In this document: one piece after another, positions 42,996 through 55,300 of the stretch
Layout of the letters: every line of letters starts with the position of its first letter
How positions within the stretch are numbered: position 1 is the stretch's first letter
Source: Acidobacteriota bacterium
GTDB taxonomy: Bacteria; Acidobacteriota; Vicinamibacteria; Marinacidobacterales; Marinacidobacteraceae
Direction of reading: 5' to 3'
DNA length: 64,000 nucleotides
NCBI GenBank assembly: GCA_022826195.1
Contig: JAJDVI010000062.1
Coordinates: 1 to 64,000, forward strand
The notes under the pieces: model-generated
Told to the model about the DNA's origin: nothing
What the model saw: the letters and a program-made list of their open reading frames with translations, nothing else
Databases searched by the model: none
Made by a program: the position numbers and the translations under genes

Positions 42996-45038
42996 GTGTT
43001 CGCTCGTTCCACCGTTTCCGTTGTCCTTCTGGGACTTCTTTCCTTGGCTGTCGCCGTTCCGGCGGTTGCCGAGGACGACCGCTGGACCCCGGCGCTCTCC
43101 ATGCAGTACCACCGCGTCGGCTCGGTCGCCATCTCCCCGGACGGGACCCTGGTCGCGTTCGCGGTCACCGTGCCGCTCATGGAGGGCGAGAAGTCCGAGT
43201 ACCGGACCCAGATCCACGTGGTCCCGGCGGCGGGCGGCGACGCCGTCGCCTACACCACCGGCGAGAACTCGGCGACCTCTCCCGCCTTCTCGCCGGACGG
43301 GCGTCACCTCGCGTTCCTCCGGAAGGGTGAGGAAAACCAGCAGGTCTGGCTGCTGCCGCTCGCGGGCGGCGAGGCCTACCAGGCGACCCACGCCGAGAAC
43401 GGCGCGCGTTCCTTCCGGTTCTCGCCGGACGGCTTCAGCATCGGCTACCTGATGACCGATCCCGAGACCGAGGAGGAGAAGGCGCAGAAGAAGGAAAAGC
43501 GCGATGTGGAGCTCGTGGACCGGAACTTCAAGTACGGCCACCTCTACGTGACCCTGGTGTCCGACGGCCACGACCCGGACGGTGAAGACCGGCGCCTGAC
43601 CCGGGGCGACTATCACGTCTCGGGCTGGGACTGGTCGAGCAGCGACCGCATCGTCTTCAGCCACCAGGACGATCCGCGCATCAACACGAACCGGCGCTCG
43701 GGGGACCTTTCGGTCGTCAACCTGGGGAACGGAGCGATCAACCTGCTGCACGCGGGGAACGGGATCGAGAGCTCGCCGCGGGTCTCTCCCGACGGCCAGA
43801 CGGTCGCGTTCCGGTCCACGGGCGACCAGCCGGAGCCCATCGGGCTCGGCGACGTGTACGTGATGCCGGTCATGGGCGGCGAGCGGGTGAAGCTCGCCGA
43901 GACGAAGGACCGGAGTCCGGGGATCCTCGGCTGGTCCCGGGACGGCTCGCTCGTCTATGTCGCCGAGGCTGAGCGCACCTCGCGGCGGCTCTTCGGGCTG
44001 CCGGCGGACGGGGGAGATCTCGTGGAACTGACCCCCGGTGAGGGCGTCTTCCGCTCCACCGCCGTCGCGACCGCGGCCGACGTGATGGCCTTCACCCACG
44101 AGACGCCGGAGACGCCCTGGGACGTCTTCGCGGCCGACCTGGGGAAGGGAGGCGCTGCCCCGGCCGCCTTCGAGCCGCGCCGTCTGACCGATCTCCACAA
44201 GGACGTCGCGCGGCCGGCGATGGGGAAGACCAGCGTCCTCACCTGGACCTCACCGGACGGCACCCCGGTGGAAGGGCTCCTGACCCTCCCGGTGGACTAC
44301 GAGGAAGGCCGGCGCTATCCGCTGGTCCTGAACGTCCACGGCGGACCCGCGGGGGTCTATTCCGAGACCTTCACCGGCGCCCCGTCCATCTACATGCTCC
44401 AGTACTTCGCCCAGGAGGGGTTCGCGATCCTGCGGCCCAACCCGCGCGGCTCCACCGGCTACGGGAAGGAATTCCGGTACGCCAACTTCATGGACTGGGG
44501 CTTCGGGGACATGGACGACCTGATGGCGGGGGTGGACCTCGTCATCGAGCAGGGCGTGGCGCAGGCGGACCGGCTCTACATCATGGGCTGGAGCTACGGG
44601 GGCTACATGACCTCGTTCGCCGTCACGCGGACCGACCGTTTCGTGGCCGCCAGCATGGGGGCGGGGCTGCCGAACCTGATCAGCATGGTCACCACCACCG
44701 ACATCCAGGACTACCTCGCCGGCCACATGGGAGGCGACTTCTGGGAGGACTACGAGGTGTACGAGGCCCACTCGGCCATCTACCGCATCGCGGAGGTGAC
44801 TACCCCGACGCAGGTGATCCACGGGGCCCAGGACCTCCGGGTCCCCTTCACCCAGGGGCAGGAGTTCTACCGGGCGCTCGACCGCCGGGGGATCCCCACC
44901 GAGTTCGTCGTCTACCCGAGGACCCCGCACGGGCCCCGGGAGCCCAAATTCCTGATGGACGTCTCGGAGCGCATCCTGACCTGGTTCCGGGCGCACACGC
45001 CGGAGGAGGAAACCGACGACGCGGCGAACGGCCGCTGA
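42996..45038 (+). CDS. Exported S9-family prolyl oligopeptidase-like peptidase
   Basis: A 680-residue serine peptidase with a signal peptide (residues 1-26, ending AVAEDD). The N-terminal part (about 40-400) is a beta-propeller built of SPDG-type repeats. The C-terminal alpha/beta hydrolase has nucleophile S533 in GWSYGG, the oxyanion region NVHGGPAGVYS, an Asp in HGAQDLRVP and a His in RTPHGPREP. This is the acylaminoacyl-peptidase/DPP-like branch. GTG 42996 has a GGGGAGG site at good spacing; the open frame upstream is shadow. It likely degrades peptides in the periplasm. Confidence 0.92.
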   Translation: MFARSTVSVVLLGLLSLAVAVPAVAEDDRWTPALSMQYHRVGSVAISPDGTLVAFAVTVPLMEGEKSEYRTQIHVVPAAGGDAVAYTTGENSATSPAFSPDGRHLAFLRKGEENQQVWLLPLAGGEAYQATHAENGARSFRFSPDGFSIGYLMTDPETEEEKAQKKEKRDVELVDRNFKYGHLYVTLVSDGHDPDGEDRRLTRGDYHVSGWDWSSSDRIVFSHQDDPRINTNRRSGDLSVVNLGNGAINLLHAGNGIESSPRVSPDGQTVAFRSTGDQPEPIGLGDVYVMPVMGGERVKLAETKDRSPGILGWSRDGSLVYVAEAERTSRRLFGLPADGGDLVELTPGEGVFRSTAVATAADVMAFTHETPETPWDVFAADLGKGGAAPAAFEPRRLTDLHKDVARPAMGKTSVLTWTSPDGTPVEGLLTLPVDYEEGRRYPLVLNVHGGPAGVYSETFTGAPSIYMLQYFAQEGFAILRPNPRGSTGYGKEFRYANFMDWGFGDMDDLMAGVDLVIEQGVAQADRLYIMGWSYGGYMTSFAVTRTDRFVAASMGAGLPNLISMVTTTDIQDYLAGHMGGDFWEDYEVYEAHSAIYRIAEVTTPTQVIHGAQDLRVPFTQGQEFYRALDRRGIPTEFVVYPRTPHGPREPKFLMDVSERILTWFRAHTPEEETDDAANGR

Positions 45039-45089
45039 GCCGCCTCGACTGGTCCCGGTCGCCCGAATCGAGCTCCGGGCCCGAGGGCG

Positions 45090-45434
45090 CTACAGATCCA
45101 GCACCAGCCGGAGGCCGGCTTCCACCTGCGCCATGAACCGCCAGGGGATTTGACCGACCTGCCGGTCCAGGTAGTCGTCATCAAGCGCCAAGATCTGCGA
45201 GACGTTGGCGACCGAGTCTCGCGGAAGCCCGGTTGCATCCGCCGGAAGCAGCACATTCCCGGGAGCGTTGAGCAGCCGGAGATTGGAGGTCAGGGTGACC
45301 GCGAGGACGGTTCTAAGCCGGCTCTGGTTGAAGTCGTCGGATTGGACGATCAGAACCGGGTGTCGAAACCCGGGCTCGGAGCCGCGTGGTGTGCCGAGAT
45401 CGGCCCACCAAACCTCCCGTCGCGCGGCTACCAA
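45090..45434 (-). CDS. mazF: MazF/PemK-family mRNA interferase toxin
   Basis: A 114-residue toxin of the CcdB/MazF fold. EVWWADLGTPRGSEPGFRHPVLIVQSD holds the conserved RP-loop region, and the later VANVSQILALD and GQIPWRFM match MazF strands. These ribonucleases cut mRNA at short sequence motifs. It overlaps the upstream antitoxin by 7 bases, so translation is coupled. The length is typical and nothing suggests inactivation. Confidence 0.9.
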   Translation of the reverse strand: MVAARREVWWADLGTPRGSEPGFRHPVLIVQSDDFNQSRLRTVLAVTLTSNLRLLNAPGNVLLPADATGLPRDSVANVSQILALDDDYLDRQVGQIPWRFMAQVEAGLRLVLDL

Positions 45435-45664
45435 TCGCTGGGGCCTATGGATTTCGCCTGCGCCCTTCGCAGCGCCGGATCGAGTCCGCTCGGCTCCCGA
45501 GAGTAGATCTCGTTCAGTTTCGCGGTGATGTCCTCGCGCCGCCGCCGCGCGAGATACTCGGAAACAGCGTCGCAGTACAACCTGCTCCGCGACGTCCCCA
45601 CCCGCTTCGCGAAGTCGTCAGCTTCCTTGAAGAGTTCATCCGGCACCGAGATCGCTGTCTTCAT
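45428..45664 (-). CDS. mazE: Ribbon-helix-helix antitoxin (MazE-like)
   Basis: A 78-residue protein. The N-terminus MKTAISVPDELFKEADDFAKRVGTSRSRLY is a ribbon-helix-helix DNA-binding domain, and the C-terminal tail (LNEIYSREPSG) is the toxin-neutralising part. It should repress its own promoter, where two CGGTATAA repeats lie 11 bases apart. The ATG is only 6 nt from TATAAT, so the mRNA is probably leaderless. Confidence 0.88.
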   Translation of the reverse strand: MKTAISVPDELFKEADDFAKRVGTSRSRLYCDAVSEYLARRRREDITAKLNEIYSREPSGLDPALRRAQAKSIGPSDW

Positions 45665-45670
45665 GCGACG

Positions 45671-45690
45671 ATTATACCGCAGTTATACCG
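45671..45690 (-). promoter_or_regulatory. mazEF promoter with direct-repeat operator
   Basis: Read on the minus strand, CGGTATAA occurs twice, 11 bases apart (45683-45690 and 45672-45679), one helical turn, fitting two RHH dimers on one DNA face. The downstream copy contains a perfect TATAAT -10 box (45671-45676), 6 bases before the antitoxin ATG. Binding there would block the promoter. Confidence 0.65.
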
Positions 45691-45911
45691 TTCCCGTTTC
45701 ATTCTCGTCGAGGTGACGGCCAGCCGATTCTCCATGCGTCCGTTCGGGGTGGGAACCGCCGGGCACACCGCCACCCGGTCCGACCCCCTGCGGGCCGCTA
45801 CACTTCGCGCCTTCCGGTCCCGAACGGGCGGGACCCTGAGCACTTCGCGGCCCAGCTTCGCCGGCGCTCCTCCGGCCGAGCCCGCGCCTCTCACCGAGTG
45901 AGGAAAGCCCC

Positions 45912-48188
<2,277 letters not shown>

Positions 48189-48204
48189 GCTGCTGAAGAC
48201 CGGA

Positions 48205-49419
48205 GTGCCGCGAGACGGAGCGGCAGCCGGCAGCCCGCCGCGTCCCGCCCCGGCGCGGATCCACTCGCTGGACGCACTGCGCGCCGTGATGATGCTGCTC
48301 GGGCTGGTGCTGCACACCGCCCTCAGCTACGTCCCCGAACTGTCGTCCGGCGAGTGGCCCTACCAGGACCGGCAGGCGAGCGACTGGTTCGGCTGGCTGG
48401 TCAGCCTCATCCACACCTTCCGGATGCCCGCGTTCTTCGCGGTGGCCGGATTCTTCGCGTCGTTCCTGGTCGAAAGGCGCGGCACGGGCGCGTTCCTCCG
48501 CCACCGCCTGAACCGGATCGGCGTTCCGCTGGTCGCCGGCTGGATCCTCCTCTTCCCGCTGACCGCGGTGGCCTGGGTCTTCGCGGCGTCCCTTTCGGGC
48601 GTTCCGCTGGCCCCGGCGCCCGGGTCCGAGGCGGGCGGGGTCGATCTGATGCACCTCTGGTTCCTGTACCAACTGCTGATCCTGTCGGCGGCCGTCGCCC
48701 TGTTCCGGTCCGCATTCCTCCGGCTCCGGCCGCGGGCAGCAGGCCGGCTCGCCGACATCGCGCGGGAGTTTCTCGCCCGGCGCTCGGCGTTCTTGGTGCT
48801 GGTGGGGATCACCGCGCTGACGCTCGCGCCGATGGAAGCCTGGGAACTGGAAACCGACGGCACGCTGCTGCCGCCGCTGCGGCTGCTCTCCGCCTACGGG
48901 GTGTTCTTCGTCTTCGGCTGGTTGGAGCACGGCCGCGGCGGCAGCTTCGGCCACCTCCGCGACGGCTGCCTGGCGCGCCTCGGCGGCGGCCTCTTCTTCC
49001 ACACGCTCTACCTCGCGGTGGTGGTGCCGTACCTCGGGATCGCGCCCGCGGAGGCGCCCTTCGCGCACGGTGCGGGAATGGTCCTGCTCGCCGTCTCGAT
49101 GTGGCTCTTCGTCCTCGGGTTCCTCGGCCTCTTCCGCCGCCTGCTGGACGCCCCGAGCCCCGGCCGGCGCTATCTCTCCGACGCTTCCTACTGGATGTAC
49201 CTGGTCCACCTGCCGCTCACCGTCGCGCTACCGCCGCTGCTGGCCGGCTGGAACGCTCCCGGCCTTGTCAAGTTCACTCTCGCGCTCAGTGCGGCCTTCG
49301 CCGTCACCCTCGTCACCTACCACTACGGAGTGCGCTCCACCTGGGTGGGGAAGCGCCTGAACGGCCGCCGCTATCCCCGGAGGTTTCCCTGGCCGATGTC
49401 AGCACAACGGCTAACCTAA
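48205..49419 (+). CDS. Acyltransferase family 3 (OpgC/MdoC-like) membrane protein
   Basis: A 404-residue inner-membrane protein with about ten helices. The opening RIHSLDALRAVMMLLGLVLH is the acyltransferase-3 signature, with the catalytic His at the end of the first helix, and SDASYWMYLVHLPLTV near the C-terminus is the matching late motif. Such enzymes transfer acyl or succinyl groups to surface sugars; the OpgC branch modifies periplasmic glucans. The GTG start at 48205 is uncertain because no good ribosome site is present. It lies 16 bases after maeB. Confidence 0.83.
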   Translation: MPRDGAAAGSPPRPAPARIHSLDALRAVMMLLGLVLHTALSYVPELSSGEWPYQDRQASDWFGWLVSLIHTFRMPAFFAVAGFFASFLVERRGTGAFLRHRLNRIGVPLVAGWILLFPLTAVAWVFAASLSGVPLAPAPGSEAGGVDLMHLWFLYQLLILSAAVALFRSAFLRLRPRAAGRLADIAREFLARRSAFLVLVGITALTLAPMEAWELETDGTLLPPLRLLSAYGVFFVFGWLEHGRGGSFGHLRDGCLARLGGGLFFHTLYLAVVVPYLGIAPAEAPFAHGAGMVLLAVSMWLFVLGFLGLFRRLLDAPSPGRRYLSDASYWMYLVHLPLTVALPPLLAGWNAPGLVKFTLALSAAFAVTLVTYHYGVRSTWVGKRLNGRRYPRRFPWPMSAQRLT

Positions 49420-49448
49420 TCGGGAGTTACGGACCACCGACGAATCCA

Positions 49449-50693
49449 ATGGCCCTTGCCGGCATCCGCTTCCGCGACCTGGTGGCGGTCGTCGGCGTTG
49501 CCGGGGTTCTGGTCACCGGCGCGGTACTGCTCCACAGCGCCCGTCCGCGGGTGGCCGGCAGGACCCCCGAACAGATCCGGGCGAGCGGCGAGTGCGCCAA
49601 CTGCCACCGCAACGAGACCGGCGCGGTGGTGGCGCAGTTCGAGATGAGCGCCCACGCGGGCGCCGGCGTGACCTGCCTCGACTGCCACCAGGTGCGTCCC
49701 GGTCAGAGGGCCCTCGAGCATCACGGGTTCGAGATCACCACCGCCACCACCGCGCTCGCCTGCCAGGACTGCCACGCCGACGAGGTGCGCCAGTTCGAAC
49801 GGAGCCGCCACGCGCTCCCCGCCTACGCGGCGGTCATGGGGACGGAGGGGTATCCCGCGACGTTTCCCGCGGAGCGGATCGACCGGGCCGAGGAGATCCA
49901 TCCCGGCGCGGTACGGCGTCCGCCGAACGCGCTCGCGCGGCTCGAGGGTTCGCCGACCACGGTTTCCGGCTGTCTCGGCTGCCACGACATCGGGCGGCCG
50001 AACGCCGACGGCTCCATCGGGACCTGCACCGCCTGCCACAGCCGGCACTCCACCGCGATCTCGCTCGCCCGGGCGCCGGCGACCTGCGGGCAATGCCACA
50101 TGGGACCGGACCACGCGCAGAAGGAGATCTACAGCGAGTCGAAGCACGGCATCCTCTTCGAGGCCCAGCGCCACCTGATGAACCTCGACGCCGAACCGAA
50201 GCTGCTCACCGCCTTCGACATGCCGGTGCCGACCTGCGCCACCTGCCATATGAGCGGCCTCGAGGGCGCCAAGGTGACCCACGACACCACCGAGCGGCTC
50301 TCGTACTGGCTCTTCGCGCCGGTCTCCGAGAGACGGCCGCACTACGACCAGGCGCAGGCCGAGATGCAGGGCATCTGCCTCAAGTGCCATGCCGAGAACC
50401 AGGTGAAACAGTTCTATGCCGACGCCGAGGCGTTGGTGGAGACCACGAACACGCGCGTCGCCGAGCTGATGGAGCGCATGGCCGAGGTGCAGGAGGCGGG
50501 CCTCCTGACCGAGGCGCCGTTCGACGAGCCCCTTGATTTCCTGTTCTTCGACGCCTGGCACTACGCGGGACGCACGGTGAAGCACGGCGCGTTCATGGAC
50601 GGCGCCGACTTCGTGCAGTGGCACGGGACCTACGACCTGATGAACCGGATCACCGAGATCGAGGAACGGATCGCAGCGTTGTCGCCGGAGTGA
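49449..50693 (+). CDS. Membrane-anchored octaheme cytochrome c of the HAO family
   Basis: A 414-residue protein with an N-terminal membrane helix (residues 10-28) and eight CxxCH haem sites: 49-53, 76-80, 105-109, 175-179, 193-197, 213-217, 263-267 and 310-314. The C-terminal helical segment with WHYAGRTVKHGAFMDGAD and WHGTYDL resembles hydroxylamine oxidoreductase relatives. Family members oxidise hydroxylamine or, in the reductive branch, reduce nitrite or hydroxylamine. Direction depends partly on a cross-linking Tyr that I cannot assign. The ATG at 49449 was chosen because it begins just before the anchor. A membrane protein follows in the same direction. Confidence 0.82.
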   Translation: MALAGIRFRDLVAVVGVAGVLVTGAVLLHSARPRVAGRTPEQIRASGECANCHRNETGAVVAQFEMSAHAGAGVTCLDCHQVRPGQRALEHHGFEITTATTALACQDCHADEVRQFERSRHALPAYAAVMGTEGYPATFPAERIDRAEEIHPGAVRRPPNALARLEGSPTTVSGCLGCHDIGRPNADGSIGTCTACHSRHSTAISLARAPATCGQCHMGPDHAQKEIYSESKHGILFEAQRHLMNLDAEPKLLTAFDMPVPTCATCHMSGLEGAKVTHDTTERLSYWLFAPVSERRPHYDQAQAEMQGICLKCHAENQVKQFYADAEALVETTNTRVAELMERMAEVQEAGLLTEAPFDEPLDFLFFDAWHYAGRTVKHGAFMDGADFVQWHGTYDLMNRITEIEERIAALSPE

Positions 50694-50736
50694 CCCGGGT
50701 CAGCGCGCGGCTACCGAGAAAGTCCCCGGCGGCCCG

Positions 50737-51597
50737 GTGAATCTGTCGCTCGCCAGTCTGCGGCGCCGCCGGCGCCTCCTGCTCGAGGTCTTTCTCGCCG
50801 GGAACCTGCTGTTCCTCGCGGTGGACATCTTCTTCGCCCACTCGGTGAACTCGTTCCGCGAGCCGGTGGAATGGCTGCCGCTCTGGTTCTCGCTGGCCGG
50901 CGGCCTGGTGCTCTTCGGGCTCCTCGCCTCCGGGCGCGGCCCCGACGCGCCGGCGGCGCGGTGGGCCGGGGGAGTGATCGGCGCGCTCTCGGTGGGGGTG
51001 GGGATCTGGGGAACGATCCTGCACCTCGAGAGCGCCTTCTTCCGCCGGTTCGCCCTCGACGGACTGATCTACGCGGCGCCCTTCGTGGCGCCGCTCGCCT
51101 ACGCCGGGATCGGGTTCCTGCTGCTCGCCAACCGCGCCGGTCTCTTCCGCCCCGCCGATGACGATTTCGGCTGGGGCCAGTGGGTGACGATGTTCGCGGC
51201 CGGCGGGTTCGCGGGCAACTTCCTGCTCTCGCTGCTCGACCACGAACAGAACGGCTTTTCCTATTGGACCGAATGGATCCCGGTGGCCGCGGCGGCGCTC
51301 GCGGTGTCGAACCTGGTGCTCGTCGGGCTGCGGCACGCGCCGGCGCCCGGACTGGTCCGCCTTGCGGTCCTGACGCTGCTGCTCCAGGTGGGCGTCGGAC
51401 TCCTCGGTTTCTGGCTCCACCTTGAAGCCGGCATCAGCGCCATCGGCGGCCAGCCCTTCGAGGCGTTCGTCCACGGGGCCCCGCCGTTCGCGCCGCTCCT
51501 GTTCGCGGACCTCGCCTTGCTTGCCGGAATCGGGCTGCTCGCCCTGCCGGCGTCCGGTGTTCCCGGCGGAACCGGTCAGTCCCCGCCGCGGCGGTGA
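50737..51597 (+). CDS. Polytopic membrane protein linked to the octaheme cytochrome
   Basis: A 286-residue protein with about eight hydrophobic segments and few charged residues outside a short basic N-terminus (LRRRRRLLLE). His residues occur within or near helices (FFAHSV, ILHLES, LLDHEQ, FWLHLE), which could ligate haem, but no CxxCH is present. It follows the cytochrome gene by 43 bases, so it may be its quinol-linked membrane partner; that is inference. GTG 50737 is the start. The 3' end overlaps the convergent gene by 22 bases. Confidence 0.65.
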   Translation: MNLSLASLRRRRRLLLEVFLAGNLLFLAVDIFFAHSVNSFREPVEWLPLWFSLAGGLVLFGLLASGRGPDAPAARWAGGVIGALSVGVGIWGTILHLESAFFRRFALDGLIYAAPFVAPLAYAGIGFLLLANRAGLFRPADDDFGWGQWVTMFAAGGFAGNFLLSLLDHEQNGFSYWTEWIPVAAAALAVSNLVLVGLRHAPAPGLVRLAVLTLLLQVGVGLLGFWLHLEAGISAIGGQPFEAFVHGAPPFAPLLFADLALLAGIGLLALPASGVPGGTGQSPPRR

Positions 51598-52301
51598 TGC
51601 CGCTCCAGTTCGACGAACTGGGCGATCAGGTCCGAGTGACCGGCGATCCGGAAGGTGTACCGGGGCACCTGCGCGCCGTGTGTGCGTGACATGAACGGTT
51701 CGCCCCAGAAGCTCAGGAGCGCCTCCGTCGCGCCGTCGGGCTCGAACTCGGCCAGGATGAAGGAGACTGTCTCCGGCAACTCCCTCCAGCGGGGCTCGGC
51801 CACCTTGGCGGCGCCGCGGCACGCCGCGATCCTCGGCGCCATGAAGCGGTCCCAGCGCTCCCGCTCCCCGTGGCCAGAGACGAACTCGATGGACTCGACG
51901 CGCGGGTTCTCGATGGCGGGCCGCAACATGAGGTCGAACACCTCCTGCGACCGGAACATCGCGAAGCACATGTTGAACCAGACCATCCGGCCGTGCGCCG
52001 CCTCCGCGAACCGGCGGCTCTCGGCCTGGAGGAGGCGCGGCCCGATCAGGATCGCCTCCGGGGACTCCAGCGCCCGGCGCAGCTCGCCGACCTCGGTGCG
52101 GGTCTCGCGGATCGTCGCCGCGACCCGCTCGTCCTGTCCCTCCCGCCGGAGGTCCCGGAAGAGCAGCAGCGCCAGCAGGACGAGGGTGATGGTGAGCAGC
52201 ACGTCCACCGCCACGATGTGTAGCAGGTGGAGCACGATCGCCGCGATGGCGGCGAGGATGCCCGCGACGATGTCCCAGTCGAGCCGCAGCAGCCGCTTCA
52301 C
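51576..52301 (-). CDS. Uncharacterised protein with two N-terminal membrane helices
   Basis: A 241-residue protein. Residues about 8-30 and 32-48 are hydrophobic, followed by a coiled-coil-like segment (about 50-80, EGQDERVAATIRETRTEVGELRRALES) and a cytoplasmic alpha/beta domain (MVWFNMCFAMFRSQEVFDLML; VSFILAEFEPDG; ALLSFWGEPFMS). The last part recalls the phospholipase-D-like or effector domain of membrane sensor proteins, but I cannot name it. GTG 52301 lies 6 nt after TAGAGT (52308-52313), fitting a leaderless message. Confidence 0.65.
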   Translation of the reverse strand: MKRLLRLDWDIVAGILAAIAAIVLHLLHIVAVDVLLTITLVLLALLLFRDLRREGQDERVAATIRETRTEVGELRRALESPEAILIGPRLLQAESRRFAEAAHGRMVWFNMCFAMFRSQEVFDLMLRPAIENPRVESIEFVSGHGERERWDRFMAPRIAACRGAAKVAEPRWRELPETVSFILAEFEPDGATEALLSFWGEPFMSRTHGAQVPRYTFRIAGHSDLIAQFVELERHHRRGGD

Positions 52302-52362
52302 GGGCTGACTCTACCGCCTCGGCGGGACCCCGGACGCGGGGCCCCGCCGCCGGCGCCGAGGA

Positions 52363-55300
52363 TCAGTTGGCGGCCGTGTGCGGCAGCCCGCGCGCCCGCC
52401 AGACGAAGTAGATCGCCGGGAACACCACCAGCACCACGGCCGCGGCGGTGACGACGCCGCCCACCATGGGGGCGGCGATCCGTTTCATGACGTCGGACCC
52501 CGCGCCGGTGCTCCACATGATGGGCAGCAGCCCGAGGGCGGTGGTGGCGGTGAGCATGGCGACCGGACGTACCCGCCGGAGCGCGCCGTCGAAGATGGCG
52601 TCGCTGAGTTCCGCACGGTTGGTAAGCCGTCCCGCCGACTTCGCCTCCTCGCAGGACCGGTCGAGATAGAGGAGCATCACCACGCCGGTTTCCGCGCTCA
52701 GTCCGGCGAGGGCGATGATCCCGACCCCCACCGCGATGCTCAGGTTGTAGTCGAGTGCGTAGAGCAGCCAGAAGGTGCCCATCAGGGAGAGCGGCACCGC
52801 CGTCACCACGATCAGGGTGCGCGACACCGACCGGGTGCTGATCTGGAGGATGAGCAGGATCAGCACCAGGGTCAGCGGGATCATGATCTCCATTCGTTCC
52901 CGGGCGCGGAGCAGGAACTCGTACTGGCCGCTCCAGCCCAGGCTGTAACCGGTGGGGATCTCCACCGCCTCGGCGACCGCCGCCCGGGCGGTCTCCACGT
53001 AACCGCCCATGTCCACGTCCTCGATGTCCACGTAGATCCAGGCGTTGGGACGGGACTGCTCGCTCTTGATCACCGGAGGCCCCTTCACGAAGGACATGTC
53101 CGCCAGGAAGCCGAGCGGAATCTGCTGCCGGGTCGGCGTCTGCACGAGGATGTCCCCGAACTCGGACGGGTTGTCGCGGAGGTCGCGGCTGTAGCGCAGG
53201 TTCACGGGATAGCGCTCGAGCCCCTCGACCGTCGTGGTGATGTTCATCCCGCCGATCGCCGACTGGATGACCTCCTGCACGTCGCCGACGGTCAGCCCGT
53301 AGCGGGCAATGGCGTCCCGGCGGACGCTGAAGTTCAGGTAGTTGCCCCCCATGGCCCGTTCCGAGTAGGCCGAGCGGGTGCCCGGGACGTCGCGCACCAC
53401 GGCCTCGACCCGGCTTCCCAGGTCCTCGAGCACCCTCAGGTCGGGACCGGAGAGCTTGACCCCCACCGGCGTCTTGATGCCGGTGGACAGCATGTCGATC
53501 CGGGTCTTGATGGGCATCGTCCAGGCGTTCGTCAGCCCGGGGAAGCGGATGGCGTCGTCCATCTCGGCGATGAGCCGGTCCGGCGTCATCCCGGGCCTCC
53601 ATTCACTCTCCGGTTTCAGCAGGATCGTCGTCTCGATCATGCTCAGCGGGGCCGGGTCGGTAGCAGTGTCGGCCCGCCCCACCTTCCCGAACACCGTCTC
53701 CACCTCGGGGAAGTCCCGGAGGATCCGGTCGGTCTGCTGCAGGACCTCGCGGGCCTTGGTGATCGAGACCCCGGGCAGTGTGGTCGGCATGTAGAGCAGG
53801 TCGCCCTCCCAGAGCGGCGGCATGAACTCCGACCCGAGGCGCGAGATGGGCGCCGCGGTGGCGGCCGCCCCCGCGAGGGTGAGGGCGAGGACCGCCCAGC
53901 GCCACCGCAGCACCAGCCGCAGGACGGGGCGGTAGAGCGCCATGAGCAGCCAGGTGACCGGGTTGCGGCCTGCCGGCCGGACGCGACCGCGGATCCAGAA
54001 ACCGGCGAGCACCGGAACGAGGGTTACCGAGAGCAGCGCCGCCGCCGCCATCGCGTAAGTCTTGGTGAACGCGAGCGGCCGGAAGAGACGGCCCTCCTGG
54101 GCCTCGAGCGCGAAGATGGGCGCGAACGAGATCGTGATCACCAGGAGCGCGAAGAACAGGGTGGGCCCGACCTCGGTGGAGGCGCGCGCGATGATGCGCC
54201 AGTGGGGCGCCTTGCCCCGGTCCCGCTCCAGGTGCCGGTGGGCGTTCTCCACGATCACGATCGCCGCGTCCACCATGGCGCCGATGGCGATCGCGATGCC
54301 GCCGAGCGACATGATGTTGGCGCCGACCCCCTGGAAGTACATGACGATGAACGCCATCAGCACCGCCAGTGGAAGGGTGATCACCGCGACCAGCGCGGAG
54401 CGCAGGTGCAGCAGGAAGACGACGCACACGAGCGCCACGATCGCCATCTCCTCGACCAGCTTCTCCCGGAGGGTGGCGACCGAGCTCTCGATCAGCACCG
54501 TCCGGTCGTAGACCGGCACCACCTCCACCCCGGCGGGCAGTCCCGCCTGGAGTTCCTCGAGCCGCGTCTTGACCCGCCCGACGACCTCGTGGACGTTGGC
54601 GCCCGAGCGAACGACGACGATGCCGCCGACCACCTCGCCTTCGCCGTTCAGCTCGGCGAGGCCGCGGCGGATCTCCGGTCCGAACTGGACGGTCGCGACG
54701 TCCTCGACGGTGACCGGGGTGCCGGAGGCGTCCACCCCGAGCGCGATGCGGCGCACGTCGTCGAGCCCCCGGATGTAGCCCTCCCCGCGCACCATGAACT
54801 CGGTCTCCGCGGTCTCGAAGACGCGGCCCCCCACGTCGCTGTTGCTGCGCTGCACCGCGTCCCGGATCCGGGCCAGCGAGATGTCGTATGCGCGCAGCCG
54901 GTTCGGGTCCACGGTGATCTGGTACTGGCGGACGAACCCGCCGATGCTCGCCACCTCGGAGACTCCCTGGACGGCGGTGAGCTCGTACTTGAGGAACCAG
55001 TCCTGGAGGGACCGCAGTTCCGCGAGGTCGTGGTCCGGGGAGCGGAGGGCGTACATGTAGGCCCAGCCGACGCCGCTCGCGTCCGGACCCAGCGTGGGGC
55101 TGACCCCCTCCGGCAGCCTGCCGCTGACGTAGTTGAGGTACTCGAGGACCCGGCTCCTGGCCCAGTAGAGGTCGGTGCCGTCCTCGAAGATCACGTAGAC
55201 GAACGAAAACCCGAAGAAGGAGTAGCCCCGCACCACGGTGGCCGAGGGGACCGCGAGCATCTGGGTGGTGATCGGGTAGGTCACCTGGTCCTCCACCACC

